In this document: positions 16,801-24,840 of the stretch, piece after piece
How positions within the stretch are numbered: the first letter of the stretch is position 1
Layout of the letters: each line of letters begins with the position of its first letter
Origin: Bog-473 sp963777485
GTDB taxonomy: Bacteria > Actinomycetota > Acidimicrobiia > Acidimicrobiales > RAAP-2
Direction of reading: 5' to 3'
Assembly: GCA_963777485.1 (NCBI GenBank)
Contig: CAVZQP010000001.1
Coordinates: forward strand, 1,302,001-1,366,000
Length of the DNA: 64,000 bases
Position numbers and translations under genes: made by a program
The notes under the pieces: model-generated
Seen by the model: the letters and a program-made list of their open reading frames with translations, nothing else
Told to the model about the DNA's origin: nothing
Database searches by the model: none

Positions 16801-17540
16801 GCCGCGATCGCCTCCTCCACGCTGAACCGGCCCTCGACCAACGCCTTGCCGACGATCGCTCCGGCCAGTCGCCGCCCACCAGCATTCAGGTGGGCCAGCC
16901 GGGAGAGGTCCTCGGTCACGCCGACGCCGCCGGAGGCAACGAGCGGTAGCGCCGTCTGCTGCAACAGCGCGGCCAGGGCGTCGACGTTGGGCCCTTCGAG
17001 CGTGCCGTCCCGTTCGACCTCCGTCACGACGACCGCGCCGAACGGCTCGCCCGACCACAGTGCCAACAGGTCGACGACCGACCATCCGGACCCGGCCAGC
17101 CATCCCTGGGCCTGCGCCTCGGCCACCCCCTGGTCGTTCACGCGGTAGTCGAGCCCGACCGCCACGCGTCCCGGCCAGCGACGCGCGCACCGTCCGGCGA
17201 GGCCGGGGTCCTCGAGGGCGGCCGTCCCCAGCACGACCCGGGCCACGCCCGTCTCGAGCAGCTCCTCCGCGGCTTCGTCACTCCGGATCCCACCACCCGC
17301 CTGCACCTGCACCGCCGACCCAGCCGCCAATTTCACGATCTCACCCAGCGCCACGCGCTCGTGCGGCACCCCGGTGCGCGCCGCGTCGAGGTCCACGACG
17401 TGGATCCAGCGGGCACCGCCGCCGATGTACGTCGCCGCCAACTCGGCCGGATCGCCGTAGCGCTGCTCGCGTCCGAAGTCACCCTGGGTAAGCCGCACCG
17501 CAGTGCCACCACGGAGGTCGATCGCCGGGAGCAGGTCCAT
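16782..17540 (-). CDS. hisA: ProFAR isomerase
   Basis: 252 residues, isomerises the ribosylformimino intermediate before the HisHF step. The ATG at 17540 gives MDLLPAIDLRGGTAVRLTQG, as in the family. Catalytic Asp residues are in PAIDLRGG and in VVTEVERDGTLEGPN. ASGGVGVTEDL is the phosphate loop. In mycobacteria and streptomycetes this enzyme (PriA) also does the TrpF reaction. Here a separate trpF exists. The ATG overlaps the hisH stop by one base. Confidence 0.95.
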   Translation of the reverse strand: MDLLPAIDLRGGTAVRLTQGDFGREQRYGDPAELAATYIGGGARWIHVVDLDAARTGVPHERVALGEIVKLAAGSAVQVQAGGGIRSDEAAEELLETGVARVVLGTAALEDPGLAGRCARRWPGRVAVGLDYRVNDQGVAEAQAQGWLAGSGWSVVDLLALWSGEPFGAVVVTEVERDGTLEGPNVDALAALLQQTALPLVASGGVGVTEDLSRLAHLNAGGRRLAGAIVGKALVEGRFSVEEAIAACAASD

Positions 17541-18175
17541 CAGGCCGCCACCACCGTGTTCACGAAGTTCGACAACAGCCGCAGGCCCGTCGCTCCGGAC
17601 TTCTCCGGGTGGAACTGGGCACCCCACAGCGTGCCCCGACTGACCAAGGCCGCCACCGGCCCTCCGTAGTCGCATACCGCAACGGTCTCTTCGCCGACGG
17701 GCGGCGCAAAGGAGTGCACGAAGTACACCCACGGCCGCAGGCCCAACCCCTGGAGGGCCGCGGGCTCGGCCGTGGCACCGTTGCCGGTCACCTCCAGCTG
17801 GTTCCACTGCATCTGTGGGTGCTTCACCCCGGACGGCAGCGCCCCGACCTTCCCGGCGAACACGCCGAGGCCCTCGGACCCCGGCGACTCCACCGACCCT
17901 TCGTAGAGGAGTTGGAAGCCGACGCACACGCCGAAGAAGGGCACCCCGTCGGCCAGCGCCGTGCGGGCCGGTCCCTCGAGCCCGCTCTCGCGCAGCGCGC
18001 GGGCGCAGGCGCCGAACGCTCCGACGCCCGGCAGCACCACCGCGTCCGCCGCCGCGACGTCCGCCGGATCGGTGACGAGCCGCGCCGCCGCACCGACGTG
18101 CTGCAGCGCCTTCTCGGCCGAGCGCAGGTTGCCGATGCCGTAGTCCAGCACCGCGATCCGCGGCACTGCCGTCAC
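17540..18175 (-). CDS. hisH: Imidazole glycerol phosphate synthase glutaminase subunit
   Basis: 211 residues, class I glutamine amidotransferase that supplies ammonia to HisF. The nucleophile Cys is in FFGVCVGFQLLYEGS. The His and Glu are in WGAQFHPEKSG. The start VLDYGIGNLRS lies a few residues after the GTG at 18175, which overlaps the hisB stop (GTGA). Confidence 0.95.
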   Translation of the reverse strand: MTAVPRIAVLDYGIGNLRSAEKALQHVGAAARLVTDPADVAAADAVVLPGVGAFGACARALRESGLEGPARTALADGVPFFGVCVGFQLLYEGSVESPGSEGLGVFAGKVGALPSGVKHPQMQWNQLEVTGNGATAEPAALQGLGLRPWVYFVHSFAPPVGEETVAVCDYGGPVAALVSRGTLWGAQFHPEKSGATGLRLLSNFVNTVVAA

Positions 18176-18789
18176 AGGCTCCCCTTGGTGGAGGGGACGC
18201 CACCTCCCTCGATGCGCACGGCATCGCGCAGGCACCGTGCCACGCCCTTGAAGCTCGCCTCCAGCATGTGGTGCGTGTTCTTCCCCTCGAGGCGGCGGAT
18301 GTGCAGCGTGAGGTTGGCCGCGGTCGCAAAGGCGCGCCAGAACTCCTCGGCCAGTTGGGGGTCGAACGGCGGTGAGCCCAGTCCCGGCGTGTCGGGCGCG
18401 AAGTCGAGCCCGTAGGCGAGGTACGGGCGGCCGGACAGATCGAGTGCCACTTCGATCAGGGCCTCGTCGAGCGGCAACAGGATCGACGCGAAGCGCCGGA
18501 TGCCCGCCTTGTTCCCGAGCGCCTCGGCGAGGCACCCGCCGATCACGATGCCCACGTCCTCGACCGTGTGGTGGGCGTCGATCTGGAGGTCACCCTGCGC
18601 CTTGACCGAGAGGTCGAAGGAGGCGTGCTTGCCCAGCTGCTCGACCATGTGATCGAAGAAGGGCAACCCCGTCGACACCTCGGCGCGGCCCGCGCCGTCG
18701 ACGTCTAGCGCCACGGCGATGGTGGTCTCCTTCGTGGCGCGGTCGTGGCGGGCGTGGCGGGGGGCGGGTGCTCCGGATGCGGCGGTCAC
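18172..18789 (-). CDS. hisB: Imidazoleglycerol-phosphate dehydratase
   Basis: 205 residues, monofunctional dehydratase without the phosphatase domain seen in enterobacteria. Mn-binding His motifs are FFDHMVEQLGKHASFDL, DAHHTVEDVG and GKNTHHMLEASFKG. GTG at 18789 overlaps the hisC stop. The first 15 residues (Ala/Pro-rich) are slightly longer than typical. Confidence 0.95.
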   Translation of the reverse strand: MTAASGAPAPRHARHDRATKETTIAVALDVDGAGRAEVSTGLPFFDHMVEQLGKHASFDLSVKAQGDLQIDAHHTVEDVGIVIGGCLAEALGNKAGIRRFASILLPLDEALIEVALDLSGRPYLAYGLDFAPDTPGLGSPPFDPQLAEEFWRAFATAANLTLHIRRLEGKNTHHMLEASFKGVARCLRDAVRIEGGGVPSTKGSL

Positions 18790-19850
18790 AGGCTCTCCTT
18801 CAGCGCGTGCAGGAAGCGCTCATTCTCCTCGGCGGTGCCGATGGTGACGCGCAGGCAGCCCTTCAGGCCCTCCCAGCTGGCGCAATTGCGGATCAGGACC
18901 GAGTGGGCGAGGAGCGAGTCCCAGACCTCGTCCGCATCGCGCTCGCGAGGGCGGAAGAGGATGAAGTTGGCGTCAGACGGCCAGCTGTCGACGGGCAGGT
19001 CGCCCAGCGCCGCTGCGACGCGGCCGCGCTCCTCGGTGATGCGGGCCACCCGTGCCTCCATCTCGGGCACGTGGCGGAGCGCCAGGAGCCCGGCCGCCTG
19101 GGTCTGGGCGGACAGGTGGTACGGCAACACCACCGCCTCGCAGGCGGTGACGACCGCCGGGTCGGCGACCAGGTATCCGAGCCGCGCGCCGGCCAGCGCC
19201 CAGGTCTTCGAGAAGGTCCGCGTGACGACGAGGCCCGGGTTGTCGGGGCCGCGCAGGCTCATGGCCGACCACGGGGAGAACTGGCCGTACGCCTCGTCGA
19301 CCACGACGAGGCCCGGCGCCGCCGATGCCACCGCCGCCACGGTCTCGGGCGGCTCGGCGCGTCCGGTGGGGTTGTTGGGCGAGCAGAGGAACGTCACATC
19401 GGGGCGTTGCGCGTCGATCAGCGCCGTTGCGTCACTCCGTTCAATCAGGAAGTCGTCGTCACGAGAGCCCTCGACCACCTCGGTGCCCGTGATGCGGGCG
19501 ATGTGGGAGTGCAATGCATACGTCGGCTCGAACAACACGGCGCGCCGCCCGGGGCCACCGAAGGCCAGCAGCACGCTCTGCAACACCTCGTTCGAGCCGT
19601 TCGCGCAGAAAACCTCGGCGGGCGTGACCTCGTGCAGGTCCGCGACCGCCCGGCGCAATTCGGTGGCCGGCCGGTCGGGATAGCGGTGGAACGAGACCTC
19701 CTCGAGCGCGGCGAGGAACTCCGCCCGCCACTCGGCAGGCGGCGCGAACGGCGATTCGTTCGTGTTCAGGCGCACCTCGGCCTGCACCTGCGGCGAGTGA
19801 TATCCCTCCGAGAGCTGAAGGTCGGGCCGCACCGGCGGCACCGCGCTCAC
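18786..19850 (-). CDS. hisC: Histidinol-phosphate aminotransferase
   Basis: 354 residues, PLP-dependent fold type I aminotransferase. RLNTNESPFAPP near the N-terminus, NNPTGRAEPPE, DEAYGQFSPWS, and the PLP Lys in RTFSKTWALAGARLGY identify it. GTG at 19850 overlaps the hisD stop (GTGA). Position between hisD and hisB is standard in actinobacteria. Confidence 0.95.
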   Translation of the reverse strand: MSAVPPVRPDLQLSEGYHSPQVQAEVRLNTNESPFAPPAEWRAEFLAALEEVSFHRYPDRPATELRRAVADLHEVTPAEVFCANGSNEVLQSVLLAFGGPGRRAVLFEPTYALHSHIARITGTEVVEGSRDDDFLIERSDATALIDAQRPDVTFLCSPNNPTGRAEPPETVAAVASAAPGLVVVDEAYGQFSPWSAMSLRGPDNPGLVVTRTFSKTWALAGARLGYLVADPAVVTACEAVVLPYHLSAQTQAAGLLALRHVPEMEARVARITEERGRVAAALGDLPVDSWPSDANFILFRPRERDADEVWDSLLAHSVLIRNCASWEGLKGCLRVTIGTAEENERFLHALKESL

Positions 19851-21169
19851 GACCCCTGGCTCCGGTCCGAATCGAGCGCGTCGAGGCGGCGGCTTACCGA
19901 CTCGGCGTGGGCCGGCAACCCCTCCGTCTCCGCCAGGACGACGACCTTGGGTCCGAGTGCGCGCAGGGCGTCGGCGGACACACGCACCGCGTGCACGTGC
20001 TTGCGGAAGTCGTCGGCGCGGAGAGCGGACGCAAAGCGCGCCGTGCGATTGGTCGGCAGGACGTGGTTCGGTCCGGCGATGTAGTCACCCATGCTGGCCG
20101 GCGACCAGTCGCCGATGAAGACGGCGCCGGCGCTCTGGACCTGCTCCAGCAATTCGGCGGCCTCGGGCTCGGGCACCATCAGCTGCAGGTGCTCGGGTGC
20201 CACGGTGTTCGCCACGGCGAGCGCCTCTGCCGGGCCGTCGACGAGGCACGCGATCCCGGCGGTGGCGAGCGTCGACTCGAGGTCGGCGCGTCGCCGGGAT
20301 GCCGCGACGATGCGGTCGACCTCCGCGGACACGGCGTCGACAAGCCCGGCGTCCCAGGTGACGAGCCAGGCCAGCCCGTCGGGACCGTGCTCGGCCTGGA
20401 CGACGAGGTCGATGGCGGCGAACGCCGGGGTGGCCCCCGGCCCGGCGACGACGACGATCTCCGAGGGCCCCGCGAACGCGGACGCCACGCCCACGAGACC
20501 CGACACCTGGCGCTTGGCCTCGGCCACGTACGCATTGCCGGGCCCGGCCACGACGTCGACCGCCGGCACGCTCTCCGTCCCGTAGGCCAGGGCACCGATC
20601 GCCTGCGCGCCGCCGATCCGGTACACCTCGTCCACGCCGGCGACGCCGGCGGCACACAGCGTGGCGTCGTCGACCTTGCCGTCGGCCGCCGGAGGCACGC
20701 AGAGGGCGATCGTGCCGACGCCGGCGACACGGGCCGGTGCAGCGCACATGAGGACGGTCGACGGATACCGCGCCCGGCCCCCCGGGGCGTAGATGCCCGC
20801 CCGCTCCACGGGCCGCGTCAGGTTGCTGACGGTGATCCCGTCGTGTTCGTGGTCGCCGGGTGGCGTGCCCTCGTGCGCGTGGTACGCAACGATCCGATCG
20901 AAGGCCACCTGCAGGGCGCTGCGCACCTCGGGATCGACCCGCTCCTCCGCCTCCTTGACCTCCGCCGGCGCGACGCGAAGGCCACCGGAGACGTCCACCC
21001 CGTCGTAGGCCAACGTGCTGCGGATGACCGCGGCGTCACCGTCGGCTCGCACCTCGGCCAGGATGCGGGCCACCGCATCGTGCACATCGGCGCCGGGGGC
21101 GTCCGGACGCGGCAACGCCGCGTCGTACGGCGGCGGGGTGCCGCGGAGGTCCAGCACACGGAGGGGCAT
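19847..21169 (-). CDS. hisD: Histidinol dehydrogenase
   Basis: 440 residues, NAD-dependent two-step oxidation of histidinol to histidine. Zn and catalytic residues lie in QAEHGPDG, VAPEHLQLM and the signature GPNHVLPTN. ERAGIYAPGG and GPGNAYVAEAKR are also present. First gene of the minus-strand his-trp block. The 75 bases to the divergent small gene at 21245 must hold its promoter. Confidence 0.95.
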   Translation of the reverse strand: MPLRVLDLRGTPPPYDAALPRPDAPGADVHDAVARILAEVRADGDAAVIRSTLAYDGVDVSGGLRVAPAEVKEAEERVDPEVRSALQVAFDRIVAYHAHEGTPPGDHEHDGITVSNLTRPVERAGIYAPGGRARYPSTVLMCAAPARVAGVGTIALCVPPAADGKVDDATLCAAGVAGVDEVYRIGGAQAIGALAYGTESVPAVDVVAGPGNAYVAEAKRQVSGLVGVASAFAGPSEIVVVAGPGATPAFAAIDLVVQAEHGPDGLAWLVTWDAGLVDAVSAEVDRIVAASRRRADLESTLATAGIACLVDGPAEALAVANTVAPEHLQLMVPEPEAAELLEQVQSAGAVFIGDWSPASMGDYIAGPNHVLPTNRTARFASALRADDFRKHVHAVRVSADALRALGPKVVVLAETEGLPAHAESVSRRLDALDSDRSQGS

Positions 21170-21244
21170 GAGGACACAAGGCTACCGGGGTGCCCTGGGC
21201 GCACTTCCCGAACGGAGGCCGGCCACATGCGCCATCATCGGGAC

Positions 21245-21439
21245 ATGTCGACCGCCGCCGAGATCTCCTCTCTGTCCTCCACGCTCCAGGAACTGCACGA
21301 GCGTGTGACCGCCATGGCCGAGGGCGCCTTGGCGCGTGGCGACGAGGACATGGCGCACGAGCTCATCGCGGTCGAGCGTTCGCTCGGCGGCGCGCTGCGC
21401 CGGCTTCGGCGATTCGGGCAGGGACAGGGCCGGCGCTGA
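21245..21439 (+). CDS. Small helical protein
   Basis: 64 residues, start ATG at 21245. It is predicted helical throughout: an N-terminal heptad-like stretch (SSTLQELHERVTAMAEGAL), then DEDMAHELIAVERSLGGALR and a basic end RRLRRFGQGQGRR. It may be a small coiled-coil dimer or nucleic-acid associated protein, but no family is recognised. It is divergent from hisD, and its stop is 19 bases from the stop of the PIN gene on the other strand. Confidence 0.6.
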   Translation: MSTAAEISSLSSTLQELHERVTAMAEGALARGDEDMAHELIAVERSLGGALRRLRRFGQGQGRR

Positions 21440-21458
21440 TCGGCGCCGTCAGGCAGCG

Positions 21459-21857
21459 TCAGACCGCGTAGAGGACCAGCTCGTGACCGAGCAGGTTCGA
21501 GGCGGTGCGCAACACCGGCTGACGCTGCGCCACGACGGCGCAGTTGCGGCGCTCGGCGAGCTCCACCACGGCGACCGTGCTGAGGTCCGAGGTGTCGCAA
21601 CGTGCAGCCAGCTCTCCCGAGCGACGGGCCGCCTCCCCCGAGTAGGGCTCGACCTCGGTGCCGTCAAGCAGCTCGGCGATGCGGTCGTTCCGGGCCTCCG
21701 TGCGGTACCCCTCGGCGACCGTGACCGCGGGCACCAGCGGCACGATCCCGTTGGCCAGCGCCGCCCGGTGCAAGGCCCACATCATGCGGTCGCCCCTGGC
21801 GGCCGCGTGCAATGCGCCGAGCCCGTAGACGAGTCCCTCGCGTCGCTTGGTGCTCAC
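21459..21857 (-). CDS. PIN-domain toxin-like protein, active site degenerate
   Basis: 132 residues from a GTG at 21857 that overlaps the antitoxin stop (GTGA). The overall pattern of VapC-type PIN domains is clear: GLGALHAAARGDRMMWALHR, VPAVTVAEGYR, CDTSDLSTVAVVELAERRN and CAVVAQRQ. The first catalytic Asp (usually in DTGAL) is Gly here. The Asp after SDxx is replaced by Ser-Thr, and the final SDPDDL-type acids are replaced by AQRQPVL. Only the Glu in VAEGYR and one Asp in TSD remain. RNase activity is therefore doubtful. It may act as an antitoxin sponge or be on its way to loss. Confidence 0.75.
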   Translation of the reverse strand: MSTKRREGLVYGLGALHAAARGDRMMWALHRAALANGIVPLVPAVTVAEGYRTEARNDRIAELLDGTEVEPYSGEAARRSGELAARCDTSDLSTVAVVELAERRNCAVVAQRQPVLRTASNLLGHELVLYAV

Positions 21858-22120
21858 CGGCGCCGGACGCGCGAGGCCACGCCCGACACACCCGAGCGCA
21901 GCCGGGCCAGCAAAGCCTCACCGGCGGCCAGTTCCTCCGCGCTCAACGAGCCGGTCTCGCCCTCCCAGGCCGCCACACCCCGCAGGCCTTGGCGCACGCG
22001 CAGCTGGCGCTCGGCCGCGGTCGACAGCCACGCGCTGAAGGAGACTCCGTCCTGCTTGGCCGCCTCTTCGACGGACGCAGCGACCACGTCGTCCAGTGAA
22101 ACCGAACGCTTGGTCACCAT
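21854..22120 (-). CDS. Ribbon-helix-helix antitoxin-like protein
   Basis: 88 residues. The N-terminus MVTKRSVSLDDVVAASVEEA and the following FSAWLSTAAERQLRVR fit a ribbon-helix-helix DNA-binding domain. The C-terminal 40 residues (GETGSLSAEELAAGEALLARL) would bind the toxin. It precedes and overlaps the PIN gene by four bases, the standard order for a type II module. An imperfect inverted repeat just upstream (22130-22150) is a likely autoregulatory operator. Confidence 0.75.
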   Translation of the reverse strand: MVTKRSVSLDDVVAASVEEAAKQDGVSFSAWLSTAAERQLRVRQGLRGVAAWEGETGSLSAEELAAGEALLARLRSGVSGVASRVRRR

Positions 22121-22129
22121 GCACCCGAT

Positions 22130-22150
22130 GGTAGCACCTGGAGTAATACC
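22130..22150. promoter_or_regulatory. Possible operator of the toxin-antitoxin pair
   Basis: GGTAGCAC and GTAATACC form an inverted repeat with six of eight bases matching, separated by five bases. It lies 10-30 bases upstream of the antitoxin ATG, where such modules bind their own complex. On the coding strand TATTAC within it could serve as a -10 box. The match is modest. Confidence 0.35.
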
Positions 22151-22190
22151 GATGCTGGGCTCGACGGAGGGCCGTCACTCCGGATGCACC

Positions 22191-22214
22191 AATGCCGGCC
22201 CGAAGGCCGGCATT
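22191..22214. terminator. Perfect 10-bp hairpin downstream of nth
   Basis: AATGCCGGCC and GGCCGGCATT are perfectly complementary around a CGAA loop. It lies about 160 bases past the nth stop and upstream of the antitoxin gene, all on the minus strand, so it could end nth transcription. There is no U-run on either side, so factor-independent termination is uncertain. Confidence 0.4.
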
Positions 22215-22216
22215 GA

Positions 22217-22283
22217 TGGAACCGGCCAGGAGGCGGATCCCAGCAACGGTTCATTTGGAACCAGGTGGCGGGAACCGGTTCCA
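22217..22283. repeat. Cluster of GGAACC motifs with a 12-bp palindrome
   Basis: TGGAACCGG at 22217, TGGAACCAGG at 22256 and the perfect palindrome GGAACCGGTTCC at 22271-22282 lie within 67 bases between nth and the toxin-antitoxin genes. TGGAACC at 22256 also pairs with GGTTCCA at 22277. The spacing and symmetry suggest a protein-binding site or small hairpins. No known regulator is assigned. Confidence 0.4.
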
Positions 22284-22371
22284 GCCGTCATCGTAGCGCC
22301 GAGGGTCCGAGATTTCATCACGCGACATGGGAATTGCCGAAAAAGGGTCCAAATGGCCCCCCTTGTGACGC

Positions 22372-23037
22372 TTAACGCACAAACGGGCAAAAATCTCTCA
22401 TCGCGCACGTCGCGCAACGCGGCTTTCTGGCAACGCATGTCTCCCGCCCATGAAGAATCATGCGCAGACTGAACGCGCCGCGTTCGCCGGCGGGGACGAA
22501 CGAGTTGAGCTCCTGCTCGACCTTGACCGCATCCCGGCGCGCGGTCGGGGTGAGTTGCTCCGTCAGACCGAGCCGCTCGGAGCAGCGCAGCACGTGGGTG
22601 TCGACCGGTAACCCGGGCAGCCCGAACGCCACGCTGCGGATCACGTTGCCCGTCTTGCGGCCGACACCGGGGAGGGTGACCAGGTCCTCGAGGTCGGCAG
22701 GCACCTCGCCGCCGTAGCGCTCCACCACGGCGGCCGCCATGCCGATCAGGCTCTTGGTCTTGGACCGGAAGAAGCCGGTCGTGCGGATGATCTCCTCGAC
22801 GTCCTCGGGGTTGGCCGCCGCCAGCGCCTCGGGATCGGGGTACTTGCCGAAGAGCACCGGCGTCACCATGTTGACCCGCTCGTCGGTGCACTGGGCCGAG
22901 AGGATCGTCGCCTCGAGGAGCTCGAAGGCGTTCTCGTGGTTGAGCGCACAGAGGTCCTTGGCCGTGCCCGGATAGAGCTCCGCCAACCGTTCCGTGACGA
23001 GCCGCGCCCGCCCCTTCGGTGTCCTCGGTCGCGCCAC
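22372..23037 (-). CDS. nth: Endonuclease III
   Basis: 221 residues from the GTG at 23037 (an ATG at 23070 in the same frame is possible and would share CCATGG with the mshD start). It is a DNA glycosylase/AP lyase for oxidised pyrimidines in base excision repair. The helix-hairpin-helix LPGVGRKTGNVI contains the catalytic Lys, and the Asp is in PVDTHVLR. The [4Fe-4S] cluster ligands are the four Cys in CVARKPRCATCAMRDFC. ILSAQCTDERVN is also family-typical. Divergent from mshD. Confidence 0.94.
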   Translation of the reverse strand: MARPRTPKGRARLVTERLAELYPGTAKDLCALNHENAFELLEATILSAQCTDERVNMVTPVLFGKYPDPEALAAANPEDVEEIIRTTGFFRSKTKSLIGMAAAVVERYGGEVPADLEDLVTLPGVGRKTGNVIRSVAFGLPGLPVDTHVLRCSERLGLTEQLTPTARRDAVKVEQELNSFVPAGERGAFSLRMILHGRETCVARKPRCATCAMRDFCPFVR

Positions 23038-23068
23038 TGGCTCAAAGTACCGGGTTACGTTGGCCGCC

Positions 23069-24034
23069 ATGGACGTGGTGGCCCTGAGCGAGCTCGACGC
23101 CACGCGCCGGGAAGCCGTCACCGCGTTGCTCCGGCGGGCCGACGCCGCCGATGACCACCCTCCCCTCCCCGAGCCCCAGTACCACGCGCTCGCCGACAGC
23201 GCCGGCGCCGGCGCGCAACATGAAGGCCGCCTCGTCCTGGCCGAGCGCGCCGACCGCGACAACGCACTCGCCGGATTCGCCCTCCTCACCCCCGCCCGCG
23301 ACGGCTCGACGGCGATCCACGTCGTGATCGACCCCGCACTCCGGAACGGTGGCGGCGGGGGAGGCGCCGGCTCCGGACTCGCATCCGAACTCGCCGGCGC
23401 CGCCGTGGCCCTGGCCGACAAGGACGGCACCGGACGACGGCTCCATCTCTGGGCGATGCACGCGGGCCCGATGGACGACGAACGGGCCGAAGACCTCGGG
23501 TTCGTGCCCGAGCGCGACGTCATCCAGATGCGCGTCCCCCTCCCCCTGGCCGACGAGGTGCTGCGGGCAACACGGCCGCTGGCGACCCGCCCGTTCGTAC
23601 CGGGGAAGGACGACGAGGCGTGGCTGCGTGTCAACAACCGGGCCTTCGCCGAGCACCCCGAGCAGGGGTCCTGGACGCTCGAGCAACTCCACGAACGCCT
23701 CGCCGCCGACTGGGTGGACCTCGAGGGCTTCCTCGTGGCCGACGACCCGGACGACCCGGAAGGCGGCGGCCTCATCGGCTTCTGCTGGACCAAGATCCAC
23801 CGCAACCGCGACCCCGTCCTCGGCGAGATCTACGTGATCGGCGTCGACCCCGCCCATCACGGCGGCGGCCTCGGACGGGCCCTGACCGTGGCCGGGCTCA
23901 ACTCCATGGCTGACCGCGGCGTCCACGTCGGCATGCTCTACACGGACGACTCCAACGAGGCCGCCGTGGCGCTCTACGGCCGGCTCGGCTTCACGGTCGA
24001 CCACGTCGACCGCTCGTACCGCCGCACCGGCTAG
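23069..24034 (+). CDS. mshD: Mycothiol synthase (acetyltransferase)
   Basis: 321 residues with two GNAT domains. It acetylates the cysteinyl-glucosaminyl-inositol precursor in the last step of mycothiol synthesis, a pathway limited to actinobacteria. The C-terminal domain keeps the strongest motifs: LIGFCWTKIH, GEIYVIGVDPAHHGGGLGRA for acetyl-CoA binding, and VALYGRLGFTVDHVDRSY. The N-terminal domain has a Gly-rich insertion (GGGGGGAGSG) near residue 95. ATG at 23069. Confidence 0.92.
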   Translation: MDVVALSELDATRREAVTALLRRADAADDHPPLPEPQYHALADSAGAGAQHEGRLVLAERADRDNALAGFALLTPARDGSTAIHVVIDPALRNGGGGGGAGSGLASELAGAAVALADKDGTGRRLHLWAMHAGPMDDERAEDLGFVPERDVIQMRVPLPLADEVLRATRPLATRPFVPGKDDEAWLRVNNRAFAEHPEQGSWTLEQLHERLAADWVDLEGFLVADDPDDPEGGGLIGFCWTKIHRNRDPVLGEIYVIGVDPAHHGGGLGRALTVAGLNSMADRGVHVGMLYTDDSNEAAVALYGRLGFTVDHVDRSYRRTG

Positions 24035-24753
24035 CTGAGCCCCGTCCCGATCGCCTTCCCCACGCCGTAGGTCACGCCGGCCGCCACTGCGGTCACCGCC
24101 AGCTGCCGCAACGCGGACGCCAGCTTCGACCGCTCGGTAAAACGCGCCAGCACGACCCCCACGACCAACGACGCCACCGCCCCGAGCACGACGGAGCCCA
24201 CGATCGCCGCCGTCCCCGACCCGATCAGCCACGGCAGCAGCGGAATGAAGGCACCCAGCGCGAACGTCACGAACGACGCGGCGGCCGCCTGCCACGGCGA
24301 CCCCAGGCGCTCGATCGAGATCCCCATCTCCTCCCGGGCGTGCGTCTCCAACGCCAAGTCCGGGTCCCGCATCACCTGGTTCGCCATGTCCTCGGCGACA
24401 GCCGGGTCGATCCCGCGCCGCACGTACATGCTCCGCAGCTCGGCGGTCTCGCCCTTGGGATGCCGCTCCAGCGCCCGCCGCTCGACATCGAGCTCGCGCT
24501 CCATGAGCTCGCGCTGCGCCGTCATCGACAGGTACTCCCCTGCCGCCATCGAGAACGAGCCGGCGATCAGCCCCGCCACGCCCGCCAGGCGCACGATCGA
24601 GCCACCGGGATTGGCGCCCGCCATGCCCAGCACCAGCGAGACATTGGTGACCAGCCCGTCGCTGACCCCGAACACCGCCGCCCGTGCCCCGCCTGCCCCG
24701 ACATCACGATGGTTATGCGGCGGTAGATGCTCGTGTTCGTGCGCAACGCTCAC
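24031..24753 (-). CDS. VIT/CCC1-family membrane protein
   Basis: 240 residues from a GTG at 24753, start VSVAHEHEHLPPHNHRD. The His-rich N-terminus and the signature GVSDGLVTNVSLVLGMAGA are typical of VIT1/CCC1 iron and manganese transporters. SMAAGEYLSMTAQRELMERE follows, and a cytoplasmic helical metal-binding stretch rich in Glu (VERRALERHP, DMANQVMRDP, HAREEMG) sits before the last three membrane segments. Likely exports or sequesters divalent metal. Stops tail to tail with mshD (four-base overlap). Confidence 0.88.
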   Translation of the reverse strand: MSVAHEHEHLPPHNHRDVGAGGARAAVFGVSDGLVTNVSLVLGMAGANPGGSIVRLAGVAGLIAGSFSMAAGEYLSMTAQRELMERELDVERRALERHPKGETAELRSMYVRRGIDPAVAEDMANQVMRDPDLALETHAREEMGISIERLGSPWQAAAASFVTFALGAFIPLLPWLIGSGTAAIVGSVVLGAVASLVVGVVLARFTERSKLASALRQLAVTAVAAGVTYGVGKAIGTGLS

Positions 24754-24840
24754 CCGCGTCAGCGTAGTGAAGGTCCCGCACGCCACTGGGGGTAGCGTGC
24801 CAATCCGGAAATCGAACCCCTGACCAGCGAGGAGCGCAGC

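Noticed and set aside
18768..21439. Long plus-strand frames opposite hisC and hisD
   Set aside because: They are shadows of hisC/hisD. Only the last 64 codons from the ATG at 21245, beyond hisD, look like a real small gene.
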